A stretch of 64,000 nt of DNA from Toxotes chatareus (Eukaryota; Chordata; Actinopteri; Toxotidae). The first letter of the stretch is position 1. Every line of letters starts with the position of its first letter. A program made the position numbers and the translations under genes. The stretch lies in contig CM028898.1 in NCBI GenBank assembly GCA_016801885.1, positions 7,026,177 to 7,090,176 on the forward strand, in the 5' to 3' direction. Positions 35,623 to 49,204 of this stretch are shown here, one piece after another. The notes under the pieces are model-generated. The model ran no database searches and was not told the origin of the DNA. It worked only from the letters and a program-made list of their open reading frames with translations.

Positions 35623-38454
35623 CTTGCGGTGTTTGTGACAGAACACAGTTAGCAAGGACACACAACCCTCCCTCTGTATTTAGGAATGAATTTAAGAGCT
35701 GTACAGGGGAGAAGAGACAACTTACCTCTCACTGTATTCCTTGCTTTTGGCATTTATGATTAAAGAAAAAAGAACCTGCTGATGACCAGGGAAGAAAATC
35801 AGAGTAGCCTCATCATAGAAAGTAACTCAGAATCATAAATCATATTTTAAGACATTCAGAGGTGTCCACTGCAGATTTTTCCGGCTATGTCAAGAACTTG
35901 TCTTTGTTAGCTCATAGAGTGAGGAGGGAGAGGGGGGTGGGGGTCTGGGCATACTCCCTCCAGGGTGCAATGGAAAATCCCATCCCATCCTGTCCTATGT
36001 ATTTCCCTGGTAGTGAGGTCATGTTGTCTACCTAACCGCAGGCCTCAGGACTGAAGCCTGATGACAGAGTGAGTCAGACTTATTTCTCTGGGTGAGATCA
36101 CTGGGTGGCAGTGTTGAGCCAGAGAGGAGGATGGATGGACGATGGAGCATGGAACAGATGAGGGGAGAACTAAATTCTGGCGTCATGCACATACAGTACA
36201 GTATGTCCACTGCAGACTGGATTAACATGTTAAACATAAACAATACAGTGCAAATTGTGCAGATTGCTGTTGCTAAGTTGTTCCGAGGATCATGTGTTAC
36301 TTCCTGACCATCACCCACCTGTCAGTTTCAGGTGTAAAGGCAGCCAGTATGCAGGACGCCCCACACACCCCAACCTTTTCTGACTGAGTGACCCAATTGT
36401 TCCCTCAGGGCCCATGAGAGACTGAGGGCATTGTGTGTTGCTGCTGAATCTGAGGGACTTACCTGTCACCAGCTATAGCCCAAAGGACTAGCCCCTGTCT
36501 CTACTTTGTTATAGGAGTGACAGGGGGACAAGAGGATACTTCCAAGAGAACCTTGTTTCAGTGATCAGATGATGATAAAGTGATCTGGTCTGGATTCACA
36601 AGTGTCGATAGTGGCTGTCAGCGCTTGTTTGATGGGTGGCTGTCCCTAAAAAAAAAAAAAGACCTGTGAATTGATAAATGTTAGAAAATTGAGACAAAAG
36701 AATTCTTTGCATATGGTCTTTTTGTTTGCATAGTTTTACAAAGTGCTTCATTTATTAGGGACTGATGTGCAGTGTATTGTTTTTGAAAAAAAAAAAAAAA
36801 AGTAAATTCCACATGTCTGTGTCTTTCTCCATCTGAAGTCCTGACCCTTTGCACACTTTCTGTAAACCTCTCTGTCTCAGTCGTTCTGGAGTGGAGACAT
36901 GCCCAGCTCTTCTTAATGGCCCTTTGTTCAACCTGTAGGCTTACAGGTCAGGGGTCAACTGCACCTGAGGCCGATTCCCACAAACAAAAGCTCTGTGTTT
37001 ACTGGCACCAGGCCACCACTTCCCTGTCTCTCTTGGGGGGGCACAGAAACAACGCATGACAACATGATAGACTGGCTATAGCAAGATAATGTGAGTGAAC
37101 TGGTCATTTTTAAAGTGTACATGTTATGTATTTGTGTGTTGGTTAATATTACGACATAAAAATATAATTTACTCCTGTTTTTTTAATGAACCAGTTTTTA
37201 AAGTAATTATTGCAAACACAACAGAGAAGACGTCAGTCTCATTATCATCTGTGTCTGTGGAAACGATAGACAAAGAATACCAGCAATGGTAAGCATCAAT
37301 ACTTCCCACCGCTTCCAAGACAAACATCGTGTAATGCTCTCTAACCCTGAGCATGGAAATCAACCAGGATGCAAAGCCTCAACAATTCCCTGTACTTCCT
37401 GCAGCAGAGACAGCCATTCCCAGCTCCTCTGGCACTGAGTCAAGGACAGCAGATGGGAATCTTTAAGCTGCCACACATCCACCCACAGACCGGAGCATAA
37501 AGGGGCTGCACTGACCAGATTGAACCCTGAGATGGAATAAAAGAAACTGTTGGGTGCTGCATAGGGACTGGGTAGTTGTGGTTAAGCAGGAGGGTGGGTT
37601 AGCTTTCAAAAGGGGGGGTTGTCGGGGGGTCCTACCTGTCAGGACATGAGTGAAACAGGTGAACCCCCGTCCCCAAGGCCCTGCACTCATTTGCTTGCAC
37701 TCACACACTGACACACACATACACGCACACACGGGACAACCCCCTCCACCTGTCACTCTGTCACTTGGACTGGGAACCAGCAGGGTGCCCCCCCCCCTCC
37801 ATCCATCCCACCCTCTTTCACCCTCCTCCATCTCTGTTACACCCCATCTATCTGTCCCATCCCATTAGCCTGGGGCTACCTATACTGCACCTCTTTCCTG
37901 TCCACCTTTTAACCTCTCTGCGTAAAGTTCTTACCTGTGCTTTTTGTTACCATTACTTTTCAACAGCTGATATAAATACAACAGCAGTTTAAATAAGGAT
38001 CCAGCTCATGAAAGCCTTTACATTTGCTGTTCAAAACTGTTTTTTGTTTAGTCCGAAGAGAAGAGCCACGCAGTTAGCGTGAGCAGCGACATCTGACAAA
38101 TAAAACAACTCAAACAACATTGACAAAAAATGCAAAAAAAGACACCACAGCTCTGCCCACACTCTTTGATTAACAAGTGATCGCTGGGGAACTGTAGCAC
38201 AGAAACACCACAACTGCTTAACACCAAAGATGGGATTAAAATGGAATTTACACCATTACGCAATGAATAGGCTTGTGTACCTCTGACAACATGTGATCAC
38301 AGCAAAGCTCTGCTTTTTCCATGTTTTCACATTGTTTTCGCCATGCAAGCAGCATGGATCTAGGGGTGTAAGATTTACTTTGTGCTGAGTCTGTCCTGTA
38401 AAAAAATTAGCCTGTTGGTCGTCTGTGTAAGCAGCTTGTTAAGACCCATAGTTA

Positions 38455-38800
38455 TGTTTCATTGTTCGGTGATCTCTGGTGGCCATAGCAATTAGTACGG
38501 GTGCAAAGGAGGAAGTCAGGTGATGTAGCATAGAAAGCGGCAAAGTCCGGGTTAGGAGGAGGTTGCGGTGAACTTTCACATAGGGGATCTCTGTTTGTTT
38601 CCCATTTAAAATCAATAATCATTGTAGTTTCTTTTATCCATGACTGTTCCACAACCTTAACTGCATGTTTATTATTGTAACCACGATGACGGCGCGGTCC
38701 TCTGACCCAAACCACAACCTTTTCCTAAACTTGACCAAACCATGAGCATCCCATATTTCTCCCAAACAACATTTTTACTACTACAGTGCAACCACAATGT
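38455..38800 (-). repeat. Dispersed repeat relic inside duplication copy 2
   Basis: Counterpart of the relic at 34200-34545. Here a 2-bp insertion (GGCGCGG) shifts the spurious open frame, which shows that the frame is not under selection. Confidence 0.45.
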
Positions 38801-39644
38801 TGAAGGTCCGCTACAGCTGCAGTTGTGAGAAATCCTTTCACCTTAACTTCCTCAATGTACTCATTCTTTTATTTTAAAGATTTTTTTTGAAGGTTAACCT
38901 TTTCACAAGCTGAGTGATTTTCTTTGAGCTGATCAACCTTTTGTTGCCCTGGATTAGTATTTGGGAAACTGAGACAGAGAAAGGACTTTTTTTTGTTAGA
39001 TCCTTAGGACTTTGATCTGAAATCATCTTCACTGCTATCAACTTTATTGCTTTTAACCATAGTGACAACATCAAATGTGTTAGAAAGTCGGGTTGGTTTA
39101 AATTTCCCGCCCTGGTTTGTTACATTCGAAGAAAACTGAACAGGCTACTTGCTCCCTCCCTTAACAGAAAGTCTTCGCGGTACCTTCCAGCTGGACACTT
39201 AACCCCCAGCTGCGTCAGTGAATCTGCCGAGCAGCCAACAACAGATGACTGTGGTTATACAGGGCAGCCTGTAGGTGTGAATTTGACTTATTGTGTCAGT
39301 GTGTAGCAGCTAGAAAAGAGCATGTATGCATGGTTAAGCTTCACTAAATAAATACTGGTTAAAATAATAAATAATGTTTTAGGAGGGAGATGACAAGCAG
39401 TGAGTCACCCTGCGCTGCACGGTCTGACTCACCTCAACTGCACCAAGAAGCAGACAGCTGCTGAAACCTGTTGTGATGAGAACAGAGACAGACAAAATTC
39501 CTCATTTTAAGCATTTGAAACCTGACTTGCAAATACAGTCTGTGGGATTTGAGTTTCCTTTCCCTGTAATCTAGGAAGGATGGGATCAATTCTTCTTACA
39601 CTCCAACCTTCACTGACACTGCATGTCCGATCTGTTACACTGTT

Positions 39645-39878
39645 GTGCTTTATCTGAACACTGTTGTTTTATGTGGACACTGTTGTTTTTCCTGACTTAT
39701 TTACGGCTTATGCTGTTTTTGATGTATGCACTGCATATTTTTATTCAATATCTGGATCTGCAGATCAGCAATTTTGCAGTTGCGGTTTTAATTTTAACTC
39801 TGTTGTTGTCCTCAGTCTGCTGTAACATGGCAATTTCCCTCACGGGATCAATAATGTCTGACTATCTATCTATCTACA
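39645..39878 (+). repeat. LINE-like 3' tail with TCTA microsatellite (copy 2)
   Basis: Counterpart of 35390-35622, differing by a one-base insertion (GGCAATTTCCC against GGCATTTCCC). It stands 9 bp before the right end of the duplication. Confidence 0.55.
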
Positions 39879-42619
39879 CTTGCGGTGGCTCAAAGGCTTT
39901 GTGGGAACTTTAGTGTTCATGCATGTTAACATTATGATAATGCCTGTGTATGCAGCTACCTGAGGGGACTGCTGTTTTACATGGCCTTTTAAAAGTTTCT
40001 GTGGGATTAAAAGAGGTTAGATGCACACAACACACTGCTATTTCCCTTAGGCGGGAGAGGAACCTTTCCACTCTCTACTCACACTCCACACTAGTCACGC
40101 AAGCCCTGTCAGAGATATGTTCGCACACACACTCACAGGAAAGCACACAGACAAAAACCTCATACTTAAACAAAATGAGTCAGAGAAGCAGCCCAGGATG
40201 GTAAATTCAGATGTTGTGCAAGGTTTTGTTTGTGGGTCATGTGGTTATTTGAAATTCTAAGGAATTGCAGACTTGTGTTATGAATTTAGAAGTATCTGTG
40301 TTGTTTTAATCTCAGAGAACCACTGAGAACTTTTTGACATTACTAGGGAAGTTGGTATTTGCATTACAGAGTGAAATAGTGCTGTAATGGTATGGCAGTC
40401 AGTTCACGTGGCTGCTTGTGATACACAAAAGCAAAACAACAGCAAAGTAACAATGACTCGCCTCTACTGTGATTCTGTTTTGCTTATTTAATGCAGTGTG
40501 GATGGATATGCTGCATAGTTTTAGTGTGTCTCTGTGTGAAAGCACGAGAGAGGAGGGTCTATTCAAGCAGGATGCATGTTTCAGAACAAGCTGCAGGGCA
40601 TCACTGAATGACTGATAGGAGAGACCTTTAAAACAATGCTCCTAACACACACGCATGTTAAATGGAGACACACACACACACCACCCAAACACAACACACA
40701 CATAGAAATGCACACTACCTTACACATACAATCCAAAATGAATAGAAGCTAAAATCTCCACAAATCCTTCCCTGTCTGTCTCCTCATTTTGTGTTGACAA
40801 ATTTTTTTCATAGCAGTTCATGACACTCGCAATCGACTGAAGCAACTATAATTCAAACTGATCACTCAGAGACAAAAGCTTTCATGCTTTGTCTTTCATC
40901 CATGCATCCACCCACTGGCACACAGCTACAAACCAAGTGTCAACTGCCATCGCAGGCGATGGGTGCTTTTCAGCCTGTCACAGACTTTTGTTTCTCTGTG
41001 GATAGCCTGTGTGTGTTTTCTGCACGCACAGTGCTAGTCAGACATGGAGTAAGGGAATGGGTGGAGGTCAGGAACTGTCTTATTTAAGTCCAAATGACCT
41101 TGGTTGCGAATTTTAATTTCAGTCACCAGGTGCGGGGTTTAGACCCCCTGAATTCCAAAGCTGTATAAATGTTCACAGATGCTAGGGTGGGGTGGGGGGA
41201 TTAACGTGTGCATGGGTTAGGTGTGTTGCATAGGGTCTTGCACCCATGCAGGGTGGTGTGCATCTGCTAGTGTGCTAGTGCTAGTGTGCAAGACAAAGGG
41301 AGAGAGACAGAGAGACAGAAAGCAAAACCCAGACAACCAGTTTGTACGTGAGGGAACATCTGAGTCTGTCCTCATGCGATCAGTGGCATTGAGGGTTGGA
41401 GACTTTTGCAAAACTGGCAGGGATTTTGAATTATAATGGCCACAGACTGTCACCGCCTCTCAAACCACACAGTGTAGTGGATGCACATTAGGGCCTCATA
41501 AGTCTCGAGCATGGCAGCTTTACTGTAACTCTCTGTGCTTGCTGTTCCTGGAAGTCCCACATAATGTGTCCAATACTGTTCCATGTCAAATTACAATTAG
41601 GCAGCTCTAAACTTTAATATGTTTTATTCACAGTGGTCAGAACATTCATTGCAAGATAATTCAAAAGCACCAGGAGAGAGCATGATTTCACTCTTTAAAG
41701 CTTTTCTCTTTCCATGTTTCGAAAATCCAAAATGGCTACCCCTTCTCTTCCTTTGTGTCACCGGCAGCCCGGCATGGCAGAGCAGAGCTGCTTATTTCAT
41801 ATACAGTGTGCAGGAAGTGATTAACAGTAAAAGATCAAAAGCGGTGGACAGGATAAACATTCTTCCCTGGGACCCTACTCCTCCGGGGTATACAGCACCA
41901 CTTCCTCTTTTTATAGACTGACTGCTGCCTCCACCGCCACAGCACAGCGCACACATTGTCACCACATGAGGCACTGACCCACAATTCAGACTGTGTGTGT
42001 GACAAGCAGAGAGAGATAGAGTGATAGAGAGGGAGAAAGGGGGAGGGTGATGTGTTTATGTGTTGTGTGGGTGCATGTATGACTCTTGAGAGCTGAGGCA
42101 ACATCCAGGCTGCATTTGGATTTTGAAAATTATTACGTTATTATGTTGTGCAGACGCAACAATCAGTCGAGGGCCTCAGCTTATGCTAATTTCCCATACG
42201 ATGCTCTCACTGGTGCACAGCTGTTGCGCTAAAGGACTGCCATTGGGAGTTGATTATGTGACTGCAGCTGCAGGTGTAAGAGCACAGGCAGGATGTGAAG
42301 GAAACCCTCTCTGATGTCAGCAGCACTGGATGTGGAATGCAAATTTGAACCAAAGCTGTTTGGTGCGTTTAGTGCACAGAGCGTGTGTGGGTCGAGGAGG
42401 GACCAGAGGGGATGAAGAATGTGTGTGTGTGTGCACAAACAGAAAGACAGAAAAACACAGTCTCTATTGAGGAACACCTGACTGTTAAAAGTGATCTTTA
42501 ACATAGCATAACGGTGACCTCCAACCTGAATACCTGCACGAATCATCCTGTTCTTAATGTTGCATTAAACTTTACTTCGATATTGTCCACGCTGCTCTGT
42601 GTTTAGCAGAGCAACAGCT

Positions 42620-42650
42620 CTGTGTGTATTGCATTGGGCAATACACACAG
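42620..42650. repeat. Perfect 13-bp hairpin, 5-nt loop
   Basis: CTGTGTGTATTGC (42620-42632) and GCAATACACACAG (42638-42650) are exact reverse complements around loop ATTGG. Confidence 0.85.
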
Positions 42651-45600
42651 CATAATAATAGCACAATAGTTCTCTTATGAATCCAAATGAAGTCTATGTT
42701 TAGATCAACATCAAGGCCTTCCTTTTTGAATCTGGGCCTACCCCCCCCCACCAAACCAGAGGTGAAACATAACCTCCTTTTGGGCTCAATGGATGGCAGA
42801 TCACAGGCCCTCGAGATCTAAAAGAGACAATTATCCTCAATTGAAGGCTGACAGGAAGAACAAACGCTTCATAAGTGGTTCAGGGGTCTTTCTTCTCTTG
42901 GGGGTGGGGGATTAATCCACTGACAAGGGGCCACAGGAGTGACCAGGTCACCCAGCCAGGTGAAGGACCCCACGACCCTTTCTCTGAATAGCAGGATGAT
43001 GGCTGAGAGATCATACATCTATGTACGTAAATGTGGAAAATTATCAAGACATACCATTACATGAGGTCCAGTTTGCCCTACAGCGTGGCCGACAACTACA
43101 GACTAAAAATACAATGTTTGACCTTGTTGTTCCTTTGAAGCTTCGGTCTCAGGGACAATGTCTTTGTGTTGGGCTCGATGATGGCTCCAGCAGCCTTTGC
43201 TGTGGTAGGCACAGAGCGTTGAGTCCAAATGTGGGTTTAAAAATAGCGAGGCCTCAGGATGTGTGGCTTGCTCTCGCTGTTTCTCTTGGCAGACTGAGGT
43301 CAGAACATATTGCCCATAATCCGCTTCATATGTAAAGCTACATAATATGGTTCAATGTCTTAACAGCCTGCCAGTTATTCTCATAGTCAATCAAATTTGA
43401 GAACATGCCGATGATGGAGCAATATTGACATAAGGAAATAAATTGTTACCGTGCTGTTTTTGTGTGCTGTCCATGAAGTAACAAACAAGAAATTTTTCTC
43501 CACATCTCTGCCAGAGCTTAGCTTTTCATTCACATATTGGTTACAAATGAGCCTCATTTGGAATGATAACCAGAGAAATGCACATATGGCTTCTAGTGAA
43601 AGACCCACATTTGGCCTCTCTGTCTGCCATTAAAAAACATTTAATCTGATAGAATCATTTGTCTTTGTGTCTGGGGCCAGGCAAGTCCAAGGGCAGCTTC
43701 CAGCATCTAATTGGTCGAGAGGACGATTGACATCACAAGAGGTGTAAGGTCAATCTGGGACAACCTTGCAGGTTCTTTGGTGCCAAGTTCTGTTTGAGAG
43801 TTGCCAGGTGTGAAAAGCTTTACTTGTTGTTCTTGGGCCGATGTGAACATCTGCGCCGGACTTCTAGCCAGTGCAGAGAAAGAGAGTCATGCTGAAGCTG
43901 AGGACTTTGAATTCCCCTTAAAAACAAGGATAATTTAGAGAAAACACGCTTATAGGCATGGAGGGAGACTGGGAATTAAAAGTCTCTGTGTGTCTATGCA
44001 TCGTATCGCTGCCATAACTTTCATAGTTACATGTTATAACTTGATAATGTAGCCTATGAAAATCATGTTTGAACGAGGACACGTGCAGAGAACAGATACA
44101 TTGAGGAATATGGCTCATTTACACAATTGGACTTGATGCTTGGGTTGAGATGTGGCAAGATCATGCTGTTATTGAGCACGGTGGATGATAATGGGATTAG
44201 TAGGTTACACTAAGAAGGATTTTCAAATGAATGTGGCTGTACCAGAGTCACACTAGGTATCAGGAATACTGGGCACATCAACCATCAAAAACTCAAGGAA
44301 AAAGTTTTTACCATCCGTCTCTTTGTATCTGTTATTCACTCTCAAGTGGTCACACATTAGCACATTAGTTATGTAGCAGTCACTCTTGGCTGCTACTGGG
44401 TGTGAGCCTTCAGCAAAAGCCCCTGCATTCAAACTAGTTTGAGTAATGCAATCCATTTTATTTCAGTGATTCATAAATCTACAATTAGTAAAGACATATG
44501 CAACAACTAGTCTATGTTTAAACTTTCGACAAGCTGGTGCAACTGTTGCATCTGAGGCCCAAAGCTCAGCAAGCATTCACCCTCCTCTTATGATATAAAT
44601 AGACAGTATTTACTCACACATCTAGTTTACCCTACAATGGCCGATCTCTACGCCTGACCCCTAACATAAACACAACATAGCTCCTTTCCCCAGTGACCCA
44701 GAGGGGTGCAGGTGGTCCACATGGACACCTCTATATGGGTTCTGACCGGGTTCAAAGGTCAGTCCCCTCAAATGATGGCCTTCCTTGCCGCCCCTAATTG
44801 CCCTGTTTATTTTTAGTCCACACTGGGCCGTGCTGAGCTATTAAAAGAAACATGAACATGAGGCCGTCCGCTAATTACTGTTGGGCCAGCAGACCCTCAC
44901 TTTCCCTGATTGCTACCATATGCTAACCCACTCAGAGAAGAGAGTCTCATCTGTCACCTTCACTGTCTCTTAGTGGTTTTGCCATTTATGTAGCTCTGCA
45001 GGATGACATTGTACTGCAAGTGTGTGCTGTTAATGTTAAATTTAGTGTAAAATAGTTGATTTAAAAAAAAAAAAATTCTAAACAAAGTAGTTGTTTAGAA
45101 AGTCTTGTCACTCTCGATCAGTTAATGTAACACGTCGCAATGTTCTGAAATTCCCAGAAGCCACAGCAGAGATGCTCACATGAAGACTTTCATTTCACAG
45201 GAAACACAGGAAGACAACAGACGAAGCCGATAGCTATCACTGAGCCATTGCTGGCAAGTATCAGTAAATCTGGTTTGAGCATTTAAGGAAGCAGTAAGTA
45301 ATTGGCTCGATTTAGACCTATTTGTGGTCAAAGAGAGGTTGAAATAATGCAGCAGAGGCGGCCATCTTGCTGAAGTTGTGAAGTTTACAAAGGTTTGATT
45401 GCAGTAGGAAGCTGGTTGTGTGAATTAGCACAGATGGATCTGGACAAAGAGAGTACATGCTTCTGTTTAGTCTTAGCAACGGTTAGAAGTACTGCCGACA
45501 TTTGATATGACAATTAGAGATCTGTTAGTGAGTTAGCACGAAAATATTTAGACACTTGTTTCAAACTATCATGTTACATTAAATAAAACCTCAATATCTG

Positions 45601-47622
45601 AAAGACAAACCAGGATAATTTATATTTTTTAATTAAAATTGACACAACTTTTAATAATGTAGAGATGAAGATGTTGACATTGCATGAGTACAACAAACCA
45701 GCTCTTTCATTTCTGCATTTTCTGATTTGTAGCTACTTGTTTCTTAGTTCTTGTCCCTCAATGCCAGCTTATGTAGCTGGTAACACATGTGTCATCAGTG
45801 AAGCCAGAGCTGTCAGGAACGTGTCTGGAAATTGTCAGACTGAATAGGCCCACCCGCCTCGCTCTGCCCTGATGGATTGGGTTTCCGCCGCACCTAGATG
45901 CGCACAAACCTGCAACTTCCTGCAGAAATGAATCACTGAGTGGGGGAAAATAGATATTCACAGGAGAGCAATGCATTATACCACTTAGACCTGTTAGGTA
46001 GCTATGATGTGATGTTATGCTTCCTGAGCAAATGAATGACTTTGGAAATGTCAACGTGAACCCAAAGGCAGACCTGTTCATGGTCAAAGTCCAAAGGAAA
46101 AGCTTCAACATGAGGACGACTGGGATCTGGCAGGAAATACTAGGCTTACACTCTAGGAATGCTCATTTGTTTGGCCATTAAACACAGTATAATTATTTGC
46201 TGTTTAAATCACTCAAAAACTGTATTGGGTAAATGTTGTTGAACCTGATACCAAATCTGTGATGTTTGCATGGACAAATTACTGAATGGGCCTAGGGGGG
46301 TACGGGACCAGGGACTCAAATGGGCTGGTACGATTCTGGGCTTCACATAGAAAATATCTCTGAAAGAGACACATACCAACGACACAGAAACACAAAACAA
46401 CAACAAAGAGACATAAAACAACATCAGTGAGAGGCTGCATGTGCCTGGGAGCCCATTTTCCCCTGAGCACATGTTGCTGAAACATTTAACAGTAAATTAT
46501 CAGTAGCCTTTAACATGCCAACATGTCTAAGTGTTCCTGAATATTTGTAACAAGTATTTTGTATGTCAGCATTGTTGAATTGTCCATGAATACCAGTTTA
46601 AGTCTTAAGGTGACTGTATTTAGAGCTTGATAGGAAGCCTGAGGCTAGTCTTTGCCCCTCAGCACCTCTGTTAATCCCCAGGCACCGCCACCACCCACCT
46701 GCCAGTCAGCTCAACAGAGACAAGAGCTTCTCCCTCACTGCTTCTGGTCACTCACATATGCTGTTGTAAGATGTTCACTGTATCAAGATTAGATAAGTGT
46801 TTCAATTCTTTGTGTATATTAGTGCATGCAAGTATTATTTGAGAGCTCTGTTTGTGTTTGTCACGCTGACTTGAGAAAAACACGTATCTATACATTCCGA
46901 CCAAACATGACATGAGGAAAACGTGATGCAAAGAAACTAAGGAGCAAAGATTTGATAACCTGGAGACTGATGATCATGTTGTGGCAGCATCTGGTAACAC
47001 TTTGTAATAATGGCCGCTAACCCTGGTTATCAGGACTGAGCGCTGTGGATTACTCTTTTATCTCAGCACTGGAATTTCAAACTTTCTGCTTTGTGAAAGC
47101 CATAATTGTGGAAAACTCTGAGGTTTTGGTTTGGTCTGCTGAGGTAACACCCAGCTGTTGCAGAGACCTTAATATCTGGAGTGCGTCAGGAGCTTTTCTT
47201 GCCACCATTGCTGTTGTTTGTCTTTTCACCCCTGCATAACATGGTGTGACTTTATATGGTTGAGGTAATCCTTAAATGTGCCGTGCAGATGTACAGTAGA
47301 TTTCGTTACAACACTTTCTAGCTGTTTGCTTTTAGACATTTTGTTTTGGCCCGCGTCACTCCTCCGGACATGATTATTTGATCCCAGACGTGCAGTAAAA
47401 AGACTCTTTGTAATGTGTAGTCCCACACACAGAAGCATAAGCATTCAGCATCACTTTATAAATGTTTCAAATTGGATTCTAGCATTAACAAGTATCAAAT
47501 ACAGAGAAAAAAAAATATTTATGGCAGAAGATAACACCAAAAGTGCCATTTTATATGTAAAATTATTTGTATGTGAGTTTTTGTATACAGGCTGTGGTTT
47601 TGCTATTATGTTGCGTGTATAA

Positions 47623-47636
47623 CCAGTAGGGGCCAT
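47623..47636 (+). promoter_or_regulatory. CTCF-like site
   Basis: CCAGTAGGGGCCAT matches 12 of 14 positions of the CTCF core consensus by eye. It is an isolated motif in the gene-poor region; occupancy is unknown. Confidence 0.25.
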
Positions 47637-48391
47637 GTGATGTAAGCAGTTGGTGGGCCACTGTTCCCACCCAGACAGCTGTTCTAGAGTAACAGACCAC
47701 CTGATGAGCGCCTCGGCACGATGAGCACACCTGATGGCGCTCCCTGTGGTTCAGCTCTCTCAGGAGCCTTGCAGACGGCTGGAACGTCGGTTTTGGGCAA
47801 CGCTCCAACAACAACATGGAAGTTCAACGGAAACCAAGTTTGAAAGTAAAGCTCATAAAATCACCAATCACACTTTAATGTTTGCTAACAGTCTGCAGCC
47901 ACCGAGGAGAAGCCTCTTTAATGAGGCTGTGTTCAGTTATTCATAATGGAAGGTTCGGTAATAGAAAACTGCTGTGTTGCAGTTGCATTGGTTTCACATT
48001 TTTGAATAATAGCCAAACCAGTCAAGCATAAAAAGCCTACAAGGTTGTTGCAATACAGCATGAAATTCAAGACCTGAGAGTTCCAAACCCAGTATCTGGT
48101 CGTCCTCCAAAAAAAACTGGAGTCCTCTCCAACTGGGATCAACACCAGACACTCCCAGTTCCTCTGCTACCTCCTAATCTTCCTGAGAAACCAAGGTGGG
48201 ACTCCTGGGTGAGAAGGTCACTGTCCCCAGAATTCCTGGCTTGGCAGGGGGGCAAGGGTTGAGCTGAAATGGAGGGGTAAGCCAGGGCATTGTATGTCCA
48301 GGGGAGGTAACTTAGTTGGGTTTGGCCCTTTGGCTTTTGTTGATGTTTTTTGTTGTCATTGTTGGCCGGACTTAATACAGCTCTTGGTTCT

Positions 48392-48499
<108 letters not shown>

Positions 48500-49105
48500 G
48501 GAGAAAGGTAGCAGTAAGGAGGAAAGATGACCAAACAGATGGGTTTTTAAATCTTATGGGAAACAATAGAAGGTGACCCCTTGAGCCATTTTGGGCCCTC
48601 ATGGCCTTCAGGGCCTTGGGCAGAAAACTGCATGACAATGATTGTAAACAGGCATAGAAAACAAGAGCGACCTGAGGAAAGATTTCCTAAATTCGGTATT
48701 TACCTCAGAAATCAACTATTGATTAATTTTAAATCAAAATATGAGATTCCAGCTCAGTTATTTCACTGTGTTTACCTGTAATACTTCAGTCAACCACTTA
48801 TATATGTGCCTCTTCTGGATGCCAGATTTGATAGATCACTAATTTATTGCCACAGACAGTTCAGCCCCAACACTTCATAATTCATTTTCCTGCTGCTTTT
48901 AAATTCACACTTCCCATATTTCAAACTTTTTATCTGCTCATCTTAAACACTTGGTTTGTCAAAAATCCTTTCAAATCCTCTCTTCAGATGACCCACATTA
49001 AAACAAAAATTCATTAGTTTGCCTCAAGTGACTTAGCCAGAGTTAACAGGGTCAAGCTCTGGTCAATTGAAGCTTCACCTACGTCTTTGTCTTTCTGTTT
49101 TTCAG

Positions 49106-49204
49106 GTTTTGACGCCGTCTCCCAACGCAGATCTTCTCAGACATCTTTCCCATTGTGACAGGCCTGCCTCACTCCTCCCAGGCTGGTTTTAAAACAGATT
49201 ACAG
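49106..49204 (+). ncRNA. Exon-like 99-bp segment, possibly from a non-coding transcript
   Basis: Strong acceptor (CTTTGTCTTTCTGTTTTTCAG) and donor (ACAG|GTAAAT) flank a 99-bp segment that has stops in all three forward frames. If spliced, it would be an untranslated or lncRNA exon. Confidence 0.2.

Larger units (their letters stand above)
31383..35631. repeat. Tandem duplication, copy 1 (4249 bp)
   Basis: It is repeated head to tail immediately to the right (35632-39887). It begins TTTGTGACAGAACACAG and ends TACACTTGCGGTG. No gene was recognised inside. Contents: a G-rich tract near 31679-31702, poly-A runs near 32400 and 32541, a CA-rich run near 33460, a dispersed-repeat relic (34200-34545) and a LINE-like 3' tail (about 35390-35622). 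Confidence 0.95.
35632..39887. repeat. Tandem duplication, copy 2 (4256 bp)
   Basis: Same orientation and content as copy 1. Differences noticed: homopolymer lengths (for example 16 against 13 A at about 32400 and 36648), GGCGGTCC against GGCGCGGTCC, ATTAACATC against ATTATCATC, CACACACACG against CACATACACG, and ATGGCATTT against ATGGCAATTT. Identity is well above 99% by eye. The right flank (GCTCAAAGG) is unique. Confidence 0.95.
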
